Origin: Arenimonas sp.
GTDB lineage: Bacteria; Pseudomonadota; Gammaproteobacteria; Xanthomonadales; Xanthomonadaceae
DNA: 64,000 nucleotides
Assembly (NCBI GenBank): GCA_026398695.1
Contig: JAPLSJ010000089.1
Location: 1 to 64,000, forward strand
Direction: 5' to 3'
Below are positions 53,407 through 63,525 of this stretch, piece by piece; position 1 is the first letter of the stretch; each line of letters opens with the position of its first letter. The position numbers were made by a program, and so were the translations under genes. Below the pieces are notes generated by a model that worked only from the letters and a program-made list of their open reading frames with translations, was not told where the DNA came from and did not search any database.

Positions 53407-56400
53407 ATCCCCGCGCAAGGCGGCGGCGTGGGCCTGGCTGGCGCTGGGCCTCGGGCTGTCCCTGCTGCCGCTCTGGGCGAATCCGCTGGCGTTGGCCGGC
53501 GCCTGGCTGGCGCAGCCGGCCCTGGCCCTGGGCCTGGGCGGCGTGCGCGGGCTTCGCCCGGCCGCGCTGGACGCCGCCGGCCGGCGCGATGCGCTGGGGC
53601 TGGCCCTGGTCTGGGGCGCGGGCCTGGCCCTGGTGGCCCTGGCCATTGGCTGGCCGCTGGCGGCGCTGCGCGACACCGGCTCGCTGGCCGCCAGCCTGGC
53701 CCTGAGCGGCATGGCGGGCGCGGCGCTGCTGTGCCTGTGGCGCGCCTGGCCCGCCTTCGGCCTGGCGGAGCGCGAATCGGCCCGGCTGCCGGCGCTGGCC
53801 GCGGCCGTTGGCTCGGCCGGCCCGGACGAAGCCGGCCGCGGCTTCGTGGTGGCGCTGTCGGTGTTCGTGGTGGCGGCGGGCGCGCTGCTGCTGGCCTGGC
53901 CAGGCCTGGTTCCCGCCGGCCTGCGGCTGCCGCTGGTGCTCGCGCACCTGGCCGTGGCGATCCTGGCCCACGGGCTGGTGCAGCGCCACGGCGCCGCGCC
54001 CCCGGCGCTGCCGCTAGGGGCGCTGCCGATCTACGGCGACGACGACGACGAAGCGCCGGCCGTGGCCGCGCCGGCCAGCGACGAACACCCCGACGACCAG
54101 CTGTACGCCGCCACCCGCGCCGGGCGCATCGACGCCGCCCTGGCCGCGCTGCAGTCTGGCGCCGACCCGTCGGCCGACCCCTCGGCCGACGAGCGCGACC
54201 AGCGCACCCTGCCCATGCTCGCGGCCCTGCTGGGCGACCTGCGGCTGCTGCGTGAACTGATCGCCCGCGGCGTCGACCTCAACGCCGAACATGCCGGCCT
54301 CACGCCGCTGCTGGCCGCCACCCGCGACAGCTGGCACGGCCGCCCCGAAGCCGTGATGACCCTGCTGGCCAACGGCGCCGATGCGCGCCGCGCCGACGCC
54401 GACGGCAACACGCCGCTGCACCACGCCGCGCGCAGCACCGATCCGGCCGTGGCCGCGCTGCTGCTTGACGCCGGCGCACTGCTCGAGGCGCTCAACCACG
54501 ACGGCTTCAGCCCGCTGGGCGTGGCCTGCGCCGCCGGCAACTGGCGGCTGGCGCGCTTCCTGATCGAGCGCGGCGCCAAGCCCGAACCCAAGGAGGGCCA
54601 GCCGGCACTGCTGGCCGCCGTGGTCGGCGACGACGACATCGCGGGCGTGCAGCTGCTGCTGCGGCACAAGGCGCGCGTGGATGCGCGTGGCACCGGGCAG
54701 CGCACGGCGCTGCTGCTGGCCTGCGCGGCGGGCAACGCCGACATCGCCGGCGACCTGCTCGACGCTGGCGCCGACCGCAACGCGCGCGACGCCGAAGGCC
54801 TGTCGCCGCTGCTGGAAACCGCGCGTGGCGGCCATGCCGGCGTGCTGGCGCGATTGGCCCAGGCCAAGCCCGACGTCACCGCCGTGGACGAACACGGGCG
54901 CAACGCGCTGGTGCTGGCTGCCGAAGCGGGCGTGGCGCCCGAGTTCCTGCGCCACCTGATTGCAATGGGCGTGAACCCCGAGCAGCGCGACCAGGACGGT
55001 CGCCGCGCCGTCGAGCACGCGCTGGGCGCGGGCCGCTGGCCGCTGGTGGCGGTGCTGGATCCGTCCTATCCGCTGCCCGCCAGCGTGGCCGAGGGCCTGT
55101 CCGAAGGCCACTTCGAAAAGACGCCGCGCGAACTGCTGCGTGAAGCGCTGTCGGCCCAGCGCCCCGAATCCGCCGAGGCGATGCTGCGCCTGGGCGCCGG
55201 CCCGGACGCCGAAGGCCTGGCTTCGCTCCTGCTGGAGTTCGCGGGCGAGGGCGACCTGTCGGGCTTCGACTGGCTGTTGCGCCATGGCGCCAGCGCCGAC
55301 GTCCTGGTGGACGGCGATGACAGCGCCCTGTTCCTCCTGCTGGGCCGCGGTGGCCACGCCTCCGGCGCGCTGCAGCGCCTGCTCGAGCGCGGCCAGGCCG
55401 TGGGTGGCCGCGGCGGGCTCGCGCGCTGGCTGCAGGCCTGCTTCGAAGGCGAGCACACCACGCGCGGCCATGAGCTGCTCGCGATCGCATTGCTGGAACG
55501 TGGCGCCGATGCCTTCGGCGGCGCGCCGGCGGACCCGCCGCTGGGCCTGGCGATCCGCCTGGGCTGGCTGCGCCTGGCCGAAGCGCTGCTGGTGGCGGGC
55601 GTGGACCCGAACGCACGCGACGGCCGCGGCCACACCGCGCTGCACTGCGCGGCCACGCTGGGCCGCGAGGGCGCACTGCGCGTGCTGATCCGGCACGGCG
55701 CCTCGCCGGCGCTGTCGGCGCCCGACGGCCAGACGCCGCTGGGCCTGGCGCTGGCCGCGGACCGCCGTGAACTCTCGCATTGGCTTGAATGGCGCCAGTG
55801 GCAGCTGCCGGGCCGCGCGCTGCAGGCGTCCGACCTGCCGTCGGCCGCAATGGCCGGTGACGCCGACGCCGTGCTGCGCCTGCTGGAGCTGGGCCTGCCG
55901 GTGGACGGCGTGGACGCGCAGGGCTGCAGCGCGCTGCTGCGCGCCGCCGGCGGCGGCCACGACGTGGTGGTGGCTCTGCTGCTCGAACGCGGCGCCGACA
56001 CCGCGCTGGCTGCGCGCACCGGCGCCACGCCGCTGTCGGCCGCCATCAGCATGCGGCACGTGGGCGTGGTGGACCAATTGCTGCGCGCCGGCGCCAAGCC
56101 CGACCTGGCCCTGCCCGGCGACGTGACGCCGCTGATGCTGGCCGCCGCGCTGGGCCAGCCCGAGCTGATCTCGCGCCTGCTGGCGCACGGCGCCGACCCC
56201 GAGTCCCGCGACGCCCAGGGCCTGGGCTCGCTGCACTGCGCGGCGCTGCACGCCTTCTCGTCGCGCGACCGCCAGCGCGTGCTGGCGCTGGTGGACACGC
56301 TGCTGCTGGCGGGCATCGCGCCCGACGAAGCCACCGCGCTGGGCCAGACGCCGCTGCTGCTGCTGTTGGGCGCGCGCGCCGAACCCGGCACGGCCTGCGA

Positions 56401-56689
56401 CGAAGACGTATTGCTGGCGGCGCTCGAGCGCCTGCTGGCCGAAGACGTGAACCTGGACGCGCAGGACCAGCGCGGCTTCGGCGCCCTGCACCTGGCCGCC
56501 CTGCACGGCCTGCCGCGCGTGGTGCAGCGCCTGCTGCGCGAAGGCGGCAACCGCCAGGCCCGCGACACGCTGGGCCGCACGCCGCACGACATCGCCGTGC
56601 TGCGCGGCTTCGTGGACGTGGCGTCGGAGTTCGAGCCGTCGCGCGCCGCGCCGTCGCTGGCGCGGTTCCTGCGCGAGCCCAAGGGCTAG
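53399..56689 (+). CDS. Large membrane-anchored ankyrin repeat protein
   Basis: A 1096-residue protein. Residues 1-200 hold about five or six hydrophobic helices (AWLALGLGLSLLPLW, VWGAGLALVALAIGWPLAAL, VFVVAAGALLLAWPGLVP and others). From about 225 to the C-terminus run roughly 20 ankyrin repeats, for example GNTPLHHAARSTDPAVAALL, GHTALHCAATLGREGALRVL and GFGALHLAALHGLPRVVQRL, in two blocks split by a degenerate stretch near 560-680. A scaffold at the inner membrane with a repeat domain in the cytoplasm is the natural reading. There is no catalytic domain. It starts inside the ycgL stop and ends 3 bp from convergent kefB-like gene. Confidence 0.87.
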   Translation: MAESPRKAAAWAWLALGLGLSLLPLWANPLALAGAWLAQPALALGLGGVRGLRPAALDAAGRRDALGLALVWGAGLALVALAIGWPLAALRDTGSLAASLALSGMAGAALLCLWRAWPAFGLAERESARLPALAAAVGSAGPDEAGRGFVVALSVFVVAAGALLLAWPGLVPAGLRLPLVLAHLAVAILAHGLVQRHGAAPPALPLGALPIYGDDDDEAPAVAAPASDEHPDDQLYAATRAGRIDAALAALQSGADPSADPSADERDQRTLPMLAALLGDLRLLRELIARGVDLNAEHAGLTPLLAATRDSWHGRPEAVMTLLANGADARRADADGNTPLHHAARSTDPAVAALLLDAGALLEALNHDGFSPLGVACAAGNWRLARFLIERGAKPEPKEGQPALLAAVVGDDDIAGVQLLLRHKARVDARGTGQRTALLLACAAGNADIAGDLLDAGADRNARDAEGLSPLLETARGGHAGVLARLAQAKPDVTAVDEHGRNALVLAAEAGVAPEFLRHLIAMGVNPEQRDQDGRRAVEHALGAGRWPLVAVLDPSYPLPASVAEGLSEGHFEKTPRELLREALSAQRPESAEAMLRLGAGPDAEGLASLLLEFAGEGDLSGFDWLLRHGASADVLVDGDDSALFLLLGRGGHASGALQRLLERGQAVGGRGGLARWLQACFEGEHTTRGHELLAIALLERGADAFGGAPADPPLGLAIRLGWLRLAEALLVAGVDPNARDGRGHTALHCAATLGREGALRVLIRHGASPALSAPDGQTPLGLALAADRRELSHWLEWRQWQLPGRALQASDLPSAAMAGDADAVLRLLELGLPVDGVDAQGCSALLRAAGGGHDVVVALLLERGADTALAARTGATPLSAAISMRHVGVVDQLLRAGAKPDLALPGDVTPLMLAAALGQPELISRLLAHGADPESRDAQGLGSLHCAALHAFSSRDRQRVLALVDTLLLAGIAPDEATALGQTPLLLLLGARAEPGTACDEDVLLAALERLLAEDVNLDAQDQRGFGALHLAALHGLPRVVQRLLREGGNRQARDTLGRTPHDIAVLRGFVDVASEFEPSRAAPSLARFLREPKG

Positions 56690-56692
56690 GCG

Positions 56693-58504
56693 CTACCGCC
56701 CCGCGTCGCCGTCATCGTCCGCCGCATCGGCGGGCAGGTCGGCTTCGAACAGCGTTTCGAGTTCGCGCTGCGCCTCGCGCGCCGACGCCACCAGCGCGGC
56801 CTCGTCGTCGTAGTACAGGTGCTGTTCGCGCAGCAGCACCTCGTCGTGTTCGCGGAAGCGGTCGGTGTTGCGGGCGGCTTCGTCGGGCGGCACGCCCAGG
56901 GCCTCCATCACGCGCCGCCCCAGCACCAGGCTGGAATGGAAGGTCTCGCGCGTGGGCAGCACGTCCATGTCCATCAGCTTGAAGGCGTGCTGGCGGTTGC
57001 GGGCGCGGGCGTACACCTTCAGGTGCGGGAACAGGCGCTTCACCAGCCGCGCGGTGCGGATGTTGGCGTCCGGGTCGTCGGTGGTGAGCACGAACACCTC
57101 GGCGCGGTCGGCGTGCGCGGCGCGCAGCAGTTCGGGGCGGGACGGGTCGCCGAAGTAGACCTTGTTGCCGAACTTGCGCAGGAAGTCCACCTGCTCCACG
57201 TTCGTTTCCAGCGCGGTGAACGGGATCTTCTGCGCGCGCAGCATGCGCCCGACGATCTGCCCCATGCGGCCGAAGCCGGCGATGATCACCCGCGGGTACT
57301 CTTCGTCGACGCGGTCGGGCGCGCGCGCGGGCTTCGCGTCGCGCGCCTCCGGCAGCCGTGCCAGCGCCATCAGCAGCAGCGGGGTGGCGGCCATGGACAG
57401 GCCGACGATGACGAACAGCTGGTCGCGCAGCTCGGCCTCGATCAGGCCTGCCTTGAGCGCCTCGGCGAACACGACGAAGCCGAACTCGCCGCCCATCGCC
57501 AGCACGCCGCCCAGCATCAGCGCGCTGCGCCAGGGCAGGTCGCCGAACAGCCGGCCCACGGCCACCAGCACCAGCGACTTCACCAGCAGCAGCGCGACCA
57601 CGCCGCCGGCGATCAGCGCCGGCTGGTTGGTCACCACGTCCAGGTCGATGCTCATGCCCACGGCCATGAAGAACAGGCCCAGGAACAAGCCCTTGAACGG
57701 TTCGATGTGCGACTCGAGCTCGTGCCGGAACTCCGAGTCGGCCAACAGCACGCCGGCCAGGAACGCGCCCAGGCCCATCGACAGGCCCACCCACTGCATC
57801 AGCCACGCGGTGCCGGCCACCACCAGCAGTGCGCTGGCGGTGAACACCTCCACCATCTGCGCGCGCGCCACCACCCGGAACAGCTGCGCCAGCAGGAAGC
57901 GGCCGCCCAGCACCACGGCGGCAATCACCACCACGGCGTTGATGATCGACGATGCCGGCGGCGCCGACTGCGCCAGCGCCTTGGCCTCGCCCAGCAGCGG
58001 GATGGCGGCGAGCAGCGGGATGGCGACCAGGTCCTGGAACAGCAGGATCGCGAACGCCACGCGGCCGTGGTCGGCGCCCAGCTCCTTGCGCTCGGCCAGC
58101 AGCTGCAGGCCCACCGCGGTGGACGACAGCGCCAGGCCCAGGCCGATGATCACGGGCGCTTTCCAGCCGGTGCTGAAGAAGGCGATCACGCCGCCGATGG
58201 CCGCCGCCGACAGCAGCACCTGCAGCCCGCCGGTGCCGAACACCTTGCGCCGCAGCACCCACAGCCGCGCGGGCGAAAGCTCCAGGCCGATGATGAAAAG
58301 CATCATCACCACGCCGAACTCGGACGCGGCCAGGACGTCTTCGGGGTCGGGCACCAGCTTCAGCCCGTCCGGGCCGATCGCCACGCCGGCCACCAGATAA
58401 CCCAGGATCGCGCCCAGCCCCAGCCGCCGGAACAGCGGCACGGCGATCACGGCCGCCACCAGGAAGACCAGGATGATGCCGAGGTAGCCGCCATGTCCGT
58501 GCAT
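56693..58504 (-). CDS. KefB/KefC family K+/H+ antiporter
   Basis: A 603-residue CPA2 antiporter with about 12 helices in residues 1-385 and a C-terminal RCK/TrkA-N domain with the nucleotide motif VIIAGFGRMGQIVGRMLRAQ. Transport residues appear in GLALSSTAVGLQLLAERKEL and in FAILLFQDLVAIPLL. KefB/C efflux potassium when glutathione adducts form; no KefF/G partner is next to it. Start ATG at 58504 (MHGHGG); a CATAAT box lies 6 bp upstream, so the message may be leaderless. Confidence 0.9.
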   Translation of the reverse strand: MHGHGGYLGIILVFLVAAVIAVPLFRRLGLGAILGYLVAGVAIGPDGLKLVPDPEDVLAASEFGVVMMLFIIGLELSPARLWVLRRKVFGTGGLQVLLSAAAIGGVIAFFSTGWKAPVIIGLGLALSSTAVGLQLLAERKELGADHGRVAFAILLFQDLVAIPLLAAIPLLGEAKALAQSAPPASSIINAVVVIAAVVLGGRFLLAQLFRVVARAQMVEVFTASALLVVAGTAWLMQWVGLSMGLGAFLAGVLLADSEFRHELESHIEPFKGLFLGLFFMAVGMSIDLDVVTNQPALIAGGVVALLLVKSLVLVAVGRLFGDLPWRSALMLGGVLAMGGEFGFVVFAEALKAGLIEAELRDQLFVIVGLSMAATPLLLMALARLPEARDAKPARAPDRVDEEYPRVIIAGFGRMGQIVGRMLRAQKIPFTALETNVEQVDFLRKFGNKVYFGDPSRPELLRAAHADRAEVFVLTTDDPDANIRTARLVKRLFPHLKVYARARNRQHAFKLMDMDVLPTRETFHSSLVLGRRVMEALGVPPDEAARNTDRFREHDEVLLREQHLYYDDEAALVASAREAQRELETLFEADLPADAADDDGDAGR

Positions 58505-58510
58505 GCGCGG

Positions 58511-58516
58511 ATTATG
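58511..58516 (-). promoter_or_regulatory. Candidate -10 box ahead of the Kef-type antiporter gene
   Basis: On the minus strand CATAAT, then CCGCGC, then ATG at 58504. No Shine-Dalgarno lies in between. Confidence 0.45.
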
Positions 58517-58560
58517 CGCTGCTCCCATGACCGCTTGGAACACACCCCCGCCCCGGGAAT

Positions 58561-58590
58561 GAAAAAGCCCCGCCGGAGCGGGGCTTTTCC
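58561..58590. terminator. Intrinsic terminator after rho
   Basis: AAAAGCCCCGC and GCGGGGCTTTT (58563-58588) form a strong hairpin with A and T tracts on both sides. It lies 20 bp beyond the rho stop, ending the trxA-rho transcripts. Confidence 0.88.
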
Positions 58591-58609
58591 TTTGCGCGAA
58601 GGCCGGGCC

Positions 58610-60454
58610 TCAGCGCTTCATCGAAGAGAAGAACTCGTCGTTGGACTTGGTGTTCTTCATCTTCTCGAGCAGGAACTCCATCGCGGCCAGCTCGTCCATC
58701 GGGTGCAGCAGCTTGCGCAGGATCCAGATCTTCTGGAGCATGTCCGGCTCGATCAGCAGCTCTTCGCGGCGGGTGCCGGAGCGGTTGATGTTGATGGCCG
58801 GGTAGACGCGCTTTTCGGCGATGCGGCGGTCCAGGTGCACTTCGCTGTTGCCGGTGCCCTTGAACTCTTCGTAGATCACCTCGTCCATCTTCGAGCCGGT
58901 TTCAACCAGCGTGGTGGCGATGATGGTCAGCGAGCCGCCTTCCTCGACGTTGCGGGCCGCGCCGAAGAAGCGCTTCGGGCGGTGCAGCGCGTTGGCGTCC
59001 ACGCCGCCGGTCAGCACCTTGCCCGAGCTGGGCACCACGGTGTTGTAGGCACGGGCCAGGCGGGTGATCGAGTCGAGCATGATCACCACGTCGCGCTTGT
59101 GCTCGACCAGGCGCTTGGCGCGCTCGATCACCATCTCGGCGACCTGCACGTGGCGCGCGGCCGGCTCGTCGAAGGTGGACGAGATGACTTCGCCGCGCAC
59201 GGTGCGCTGCATCTCGGTCACTTCCTCGGGCCGCTCGTCGATCAGCAGCACGATCAGGTGCACGTCGGGGTGGTTGTGGATGATGGCCTGGGCGATGTTC
59301 TGCATCAGCACCGTCTTGCCGGCCTTGGGCGGCGAAACGATCAGGGCGCGCTGGCCCTTGCCGATCGGCGACATCAGGTCCATCACGCGGCCGGTGATGT
59401 CTTCCGACGAACCGTTGCCGCGCTCGAGCCGGAAACGCTCGCGCGGGAACAGCGGCGTGAGGTTTTCGAACAGCACCTTGCCCTTCGACGCCTCCGGCGG
59501 TTCGCCGTTGATGGTGTCGACGATGTTGAGCGCCACGTAGCGCTCGCCGTCCTTGGGGCTGCGGATGCGGCCGGAAATCTCGTCGCCGGTGCGCAGGTTG
59601 AAGCGGCGGATCTGGCTGGGCGAGATGTAGACGTCGTCCGGGCCGGCCAGGTAGCTGGCGTCGTCCGAGCGCAGGAAGCCGTAGCCGTCGGGCAGGATCT
59701 CGAGCACGCCGTCGCCGGCGACGCCCTGCGGATGCCGCGTCAGCACCTTGAGCAGCGCGAACGTGACGTCCTGCTTGCGCATCCGGGCAACGCCCTCGTG
59801 CAGGTTCAGCTTGTCGGCGATTTCCAGCAGCTTGTGCGCCGGCATCCGCTTGAGGTCGTTGAGGCTGTAGGTCGGGAAGTCGGGCGGGAGCTGCGGCATC
59901 GGCCGGTCGTTGCGCTCGCCACCACCGCCGCCGCCACCGGCATTGCCGCCGTTGCCGCCGCGGGCGTCGTCGCCGGACTCGCCGTCGCGCGGACGGTCAC
60001 GGAAGCGGTCGCGCTTGTCGCGGAAGCGATCGCGGCGGTTGCGGTTGCGGCCTTCGCGGAAGCCGCCTTCGCCACCTTCGCCGCCCTGGCCGCCCTGGCC
60101 GCCCTGGCCGCCTTCACCGCCGGCGTTGCCGCCGCCGGACTGGCCGCCACCGGCATTGCCGCCTTCGCCGCCGCCGGACTGGCCGCCGCCGTTGCCGCCC
60201 TCGTTGCCGCCGCCGGACTGGCCGCCGCCGGAAGGCTGGCCGCCACCGGCGTTGCCGCCGTGCTGGCCGCCGCCCTGCGACTCACCGCCCGACGCCTGGC
60301 TCGGAGCCGGCGCGCGTTCGGTAGCGGGTGCGGAAACAGGGGCCGGTGCCGGCGCCTGGGGGGCGCTGGATTCGGTGTTTTGGGCGGGGGTGGCACGCGG
60401 CTTGCGCGGGCGCTTCTCGGCGCTGGGGCCGGATTCGTTTTCGATATCAGACAC
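58610..60454 (-). CDS. rho: Transcription termination factor Rho with long glycine-rich insert
   Basis: A 614-residue hexameric RNA helicase, against 419 in E. coli. About residues 1-170 are low complexity: a proline/alanine part, then long glycine/serine/asparagine runs (GGGQSGGGN type), then an arginine-rich stretch ([18 protein letters not shown]). The conserved part begins with [20 protein letters not shown] and has the RNA site [20 protein letters not shown], Walker [19 protein letters not shown] and [13 protein letters not shown]. The GTG at 60454 has AGGTG upstream; the GTG at 60463 has none. Downstream of trxA. Confidence 0.93.
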   Translation of the reverse strand: MSDIENESGPSAEKRPRKPRATPAQNTESSAPQAPAPAPVSAPATERAPAPSQASGGESQGGGQHGGNAGGGQPSGGGQSGGGNEGGNGGGQSGGGEGGNAGGGQSGGGNAGGEGGQGGQGGQGGEGGEGGFREGRNRNRRDRFRDKRDRFRDRPRDGESGDDARGGNGGNAGGGGGGGERNDRPMPQLPPDFPTYSLNDLKRMPAHKLLEIADKLNLHEGVARMRKQDVTFALLKVLTRHPQGVAGDGVLEILPDGYGFLRSDDASYLAGPDDVYISPSQIRRFNLRTGDEISGRIRSPKDGERYVALNIVDTINGEPPEASKGKVLFENLTPLFPRERFRLERGNGSSEDITGRVMDLMSPIGKGQRALIVSPPKAGKTVLMQNIAQAIIHNHPDVHLIVLLIDERPEEVTEMQRTVRGEVISSTFDEPAARHVQVAEMVIERAKRLVEHKRDVVIMLDSITRLARAYNTVVPSSGKVLTGGVDANALHRPKRFFGAARNVEEGGSLTIIATTLVETGSKMDEVIYEEFKGTGNSEVHLDRRIAEKRVYPAININRSGTRREELLIEPDMLQKIWILRKLLHPMDELAAMEFLLEKMKNTKSNDEFFSSMKR

Positions 60455-60612
60455 AGGATTCACCTCGCGAACGCGAGCGTGGGGGAGGGAGGGGTTCTTG
60501 CAAGAAGAGGGGGCGCACGAAGCGCCTCAGTGGTGCAACGCTACCACCGGCGGGGCCGCGGCGACAACCCGCGCGGCCACGCAAGCCCCGGCCTGGGCCG
60601 GGGCGAAGGGGT

Positions 60613-60939
60613 TCAGAGAGCCTTGTCCATGAACTGCGCGAGCTGGGCCTTGCCCACCGCGCCGACCTGGGTGGAGTGCACCTTGCCGTCCTTGAACAGC
60701 ATCAGCGTGGGGATGCCGCGCACCGCGTACTGGCGCGGCGTCTGCGGGTTGTGGTCAATGTTGATCTTGACCACCTTGACCTTGCCCGCGTACGTGCCGG
60801 CCAGCTCGTCCACCATCGGGCCGATCATCTTGCACGGGCCGCACCACTCGGCCCAGAAGTCCACGAGCACCGGGGTGTCGGACTTGAGCACCTGGGCCTC
60901 GAAGTCGCTATCGCCCACGTGCAGCACCTGGTCGCTCAT
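60613..60939 (-). CDS. trxA: Thioredoxin 1
   Basis: A 108-residue thioredoxin, reduced by thioredoxin reductase and donating electrons to many cytoplasmic disulfide targets. It carries [18 protein letters not shown] with the WCGPC site and [12 protein letters not shown] with the cis-proline. AGGAG lies about 10 bases ahead of the ATG at 60939. It is divergent from rhlB and precedes rho by about 158 bp, the conserved rhlB-trxA-rho arrangement of gammaproteobacteria. Confidence 0.96.
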   Translation of the reverse strand: MSDQVLHVGDSDFEAQVLKSDTPVLVDFWAEWCGPCKMIGPMVDELAGTYAGKVKVVKINIDHNPQTPRQYAVRGIPTLMLFKDGKVHSTQVGAVGKAQLAQFMDKAL

Positions 60940-61111
60940 GCCTTCAAACTCCTGATTCAATTGGGGGATGCGGTCCGGTTGCGGCCGCCATTGGGTTAAA
61001 CTGGGGCGCTGACGACGATAAATCAACCGCCAGCGGCACGCCCCGGATGCGCCGAGTTTGCGACCGCCGGGCACCCCGCGCAAGCGCAGAGACGCGCATC
61101 CAGAGAGTCCA

Positions 61112-62824
61112 ATGTCCGACAAGCCCCTGACTGATATCGCTTTTTCCAGCTTCGACCTGCATCCGGCGCTCCAGGCCGGGCTCGAAGCCGCCGGGTTCAC
61201 CCGCTGCACCCCCATCCAGGCCCTGACCCTGCCGATCGCCCTCGCCGGGCGCGATGTCGCCGGCCAGGCCCAGACCGGCACCGGCAAGACCCTGGCCTTC
61301 CTGGTCGCGCTGATGAACCGGCTGCTCACCCGCCCGGCCCTGGCCGACCGCAAGCCCGAAGACCCGCGCGCCCTGATCCTGGCGCCCACCCGCGAGCTGG
61401 CCATACAGATCCACAAGGACGCCGTGAAGTTCGGCGCCGACGTCGGCCTGCGCTTCGCCCTGGTGTACGGCGGCGTGGACTACGACAAGCAGCGCGAGCT
61501 GCTGCAGCAGGGCGTGGACGTGATCATCGCCACCCCCGGCCGCCTGATCGACTACGTGAAGCAGCACAAGGTGGTTTCCCTGCACGCCTGCGAAGTGTGC
61601 GTGCTGGACGAAGCCGACCGCATGTTCGACCTGGGCTTCATCAAGGACATCCGCTTCCTGCTGCGCCGCATGCCCATCCTGAGCGAGCGCCAGACCCTGC
61701 TGTTCAGCGCCACCCTCAGCCACCGCGTGCTGGAGCTGGCCTATGAACACATGAACGACTCCGAGAAGCTGGTGGTCGAGTCCGAGTTCATCACCAACGC
61801 CAAGGTCCGCCAGCTGGTCTACTTCCCGTCCGACGAGGAAAAGATCCCGCTGCTGATCGGCCTGCTCACGCGCAGCGAAGGCCAGCGCACGATGGTGTTC
61901 GTGAACACCAAGGTCTGGGTCGAGCGCGTGGCGCGCGGCCTGGAGCGCGCCGGCTTCCGCGTCGGCGTGCTGTCGGGCGACGTGCCCCAGAAGAAGCGCG
62001 AGACGCTGCTGGCGCGCTTCCAGAAGGGCCAGCTCGACATCCTGGTGGCCACCGACGTGGCCGCCCGCGGCCTGCACATCGACGGCGTGTCGCACGTCTA
62101 CAACTACGACCTGCCGTTCGACGCCGAGGACTACGTGCACCGCATCGGCCGCACCGCGCGCCTGGGCGCCGAGGGCGACGCCATCAGCTTCGCCTGCGAG
62201 CGCTACGCCATGTCGCTGCCCGACATCGAGGCCTACATCGAGCAGAAGCTGCCGGTGGCCGCGGTGGAGGCCGAGCTGCTGATCGCCAAGCCGCGCGCCC
62301 CGCGCGAGAAGGTCGAGGGCGAGGAAGAGGGCGAGACCGAAAGCGTCAGCGCCATCTTCCGCGAAGTGCGCGAGGCCAAGGCCGCCGAGGACGAGCGCCG
62401 CGGCGTGACCCGCGGTGGCCGCAGCAGCGGTGGCCGCGACGCCGGCCGCCCGGGCGGTGGTTCGCGCGAACGCAGCGGCCCGCGTCCGGGCGCGCAGCGC
62501 GAGCGCAAGCCGGCGCAGGTGCAGGTCCAGGCCGAGCTGCTGCCGCCGGCGGTCGAGGCCCCGGTGGATCCGACGCGCCCGGCGCAGCGGCCCGCGCCCT
62601 CGTCGCCGATGCAGGTCGACCCGAACGCGCCTGCCCGCAAGCGTCGCCGCCGTCGCGGTGGCCGCCCGGTGGGCGACGGCGCGCCGGTGGACGCGGGCGC
62701 GAAGCCGCGCTCGCCCGAAGCCGCGCCCAAGGCGCCGGCCGCCGGCGAAAAGCCGTCGCTGCTGGGCCGCATCAAGGCCGGCCTGAAGTCGCTGGTGAAG
62801 CGCAACCCGCCCACCGGCCACTAA
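61112..62824 (+). CDS. rhlB: ATP-dependent RNA helicase RhlB
   Basis: A 570-residue DEAD-box helicase that partners RNase E in the RNA degradosome. Motifs seen: [75 protein letters not shown] and [10 protein letters not shown]. The core ends at about 400; a 170-residue tail follows, rich in Arg, Gly, Pro and Ala, with KRRRRRGGR near the end and [18 protein letters not shown] last. The tail is likely disordered and RNA-binding. Start ATG at 61112. Confidence 0.93.
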   Translation: MSDKPLTDIAFSSFDLHPALQAGLEAAGFTRCTPIQALTLPIALAGRDVAGQAQTGTGKTLAFLVALMNRLLTRPALADRKPEDPRALILAPTRELAIQIHKDAVKFGADVGLRFALVYGGVDYDKQRELLQQGVDVIIATPGRLIDYVKQHKVVSLHACEVCVLDEADRMFDLGFIKDIRFLLRRMPILSERQTLLFSATLSHRVLELAYEHMNDSEKLVVESEFITNAKVRQLVYFPSDEEKIPLLIGLLTRSEGQRTMVFVNTKVWVERVARGLERAGFRVGVLSGDVPQKKRETLLARFQKGQLDILVATDVAARGLHIDGVSHVYNYDLPFDAEDYVHRIGRTARLGAEGDAISFACERYAMSLPDIEAYIEQKLPVAAVEAELLIAKPRAPREKVEGEEEGETESVSAIFREVREAKAAEDERRGVTRGGRSSGGRDAGRPGGGSRERSGPRPGAQRERKPAQVQVQAELLPPAVEAPVDPTRPAQRPAPSSPMQVDPNAPARKRRRRRGGRPVGDGAPVDAGAKPRSPEAAPKAPAAGEKPSLLGRIKAGLKSLVKRNPPTGH

Positions 62825-62838
62825 GCCCCGCCGCCCGC

Positions 62839-63525
62839 ATGGCCCTGCTCCGCTTCGACAACGTCACCAAGGCCTACGCCGGCAGTGCGCCGGCGCTGAG
62901 CGAGGTCAGCTTCTCGGTGGAGGAGGGCGAGATGCTCTTCGTCACCGGGCATTCGGGCGCAGGCAAGAGCACCCTGCTGCGCCTGGTGCACCTGTCGGAG
63001 CGGCCCAGCCGCGGCACGGTGCTGGTGAACGAGCGCAACCTGGCCAAGGTCCGCGGCGGCAAGGTGCCGCTGCACCGCCGCCAGGTGGGCGTGGTGTTCC
63101 AGGACCACCGCCTGCTCACCGACCGCAGCGTGTACGACAACGTGGCCCTGCCGCTGCTGATCGCCGGCACACCGGGCGCCGAGGTCGGCAAGCGCGTGCG
63201 CGCCATGCTCGACAAGGTGGGCCTGGGCGAGCGCGAGCGCTCGCTGCCGATGCAGCTTTCCACCGGTGAACAGCAGCGCGTGGGCATCGCCCGCGCCACC
63301 ATCGCCCAGCCCCAGCTGCTGGTGGCCGACGAACCCACCGGCAACCTCGACCCGCAGCTGGCCGCGGAAATCATGCAGCTGTTCGCGTCGCTGCCGGCGC
63401 TGGGCACCACGGTGATCGTGGCCAGCCACGACCTGGCGCTGGTCAAGCGCATGCGCCGGCGCGTGCTGGTGCTCGACCACGGCCGGCTGGCCGACGACAT
63501 TTCGCCCGAGGACCTGGCGGCATGA
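62839..63525 (+). CDS. ftsE: Cell division ABC ATPase FtsE
   Basis: A 228-residue ATPase of the FtsEX divisome complex, which activates amidase-mediated septal peptidoglycan splitting. Walker A reads GHSGAGKSTLL, signature LSTGEQQRVGIARA, Walker B LLVADEPTGNLD, with the H-loop in ASHDLAL. It overlaps ftsX by the shared ATGA at 63522-63525. Confidence 0.95.
   Translation: MALLRFDNVTKAYAGSAPALSEVSFSVEEGEMLFVTGHSGAGKSTLLRLVHLSERPSRGTVLVNERNLAKVRGGKVPLHRRQVGVVFQDHRLLTDRSVYDNVALPLLIAGTPGAEVGKRVRAMLDKVGLGERERSLPMQLSTGEQQRVGIARATIAQPQLLVADEPTGNLDPQLAAEIMQLFASLPALGTTVIVASHDLALVKRMRRRVLVLDHGRLADDISPEDLAA

Noticed and set aside
59900-60300. Trinucleotide-like tandem repeats suggesting a satellite or CRISPR-like array
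   Set aside because: They are imperfect codon repeats encoding the glycine-rich part of Rho, without regular spacers.
56819-60955. A 1378-codon open frame on the plus strand across kefB-like and rho genes
   Set aside because: It is antisense to two well-identified genes, has no recognisable protein features and is a product of the very high GC content, which removes stops in all frames.
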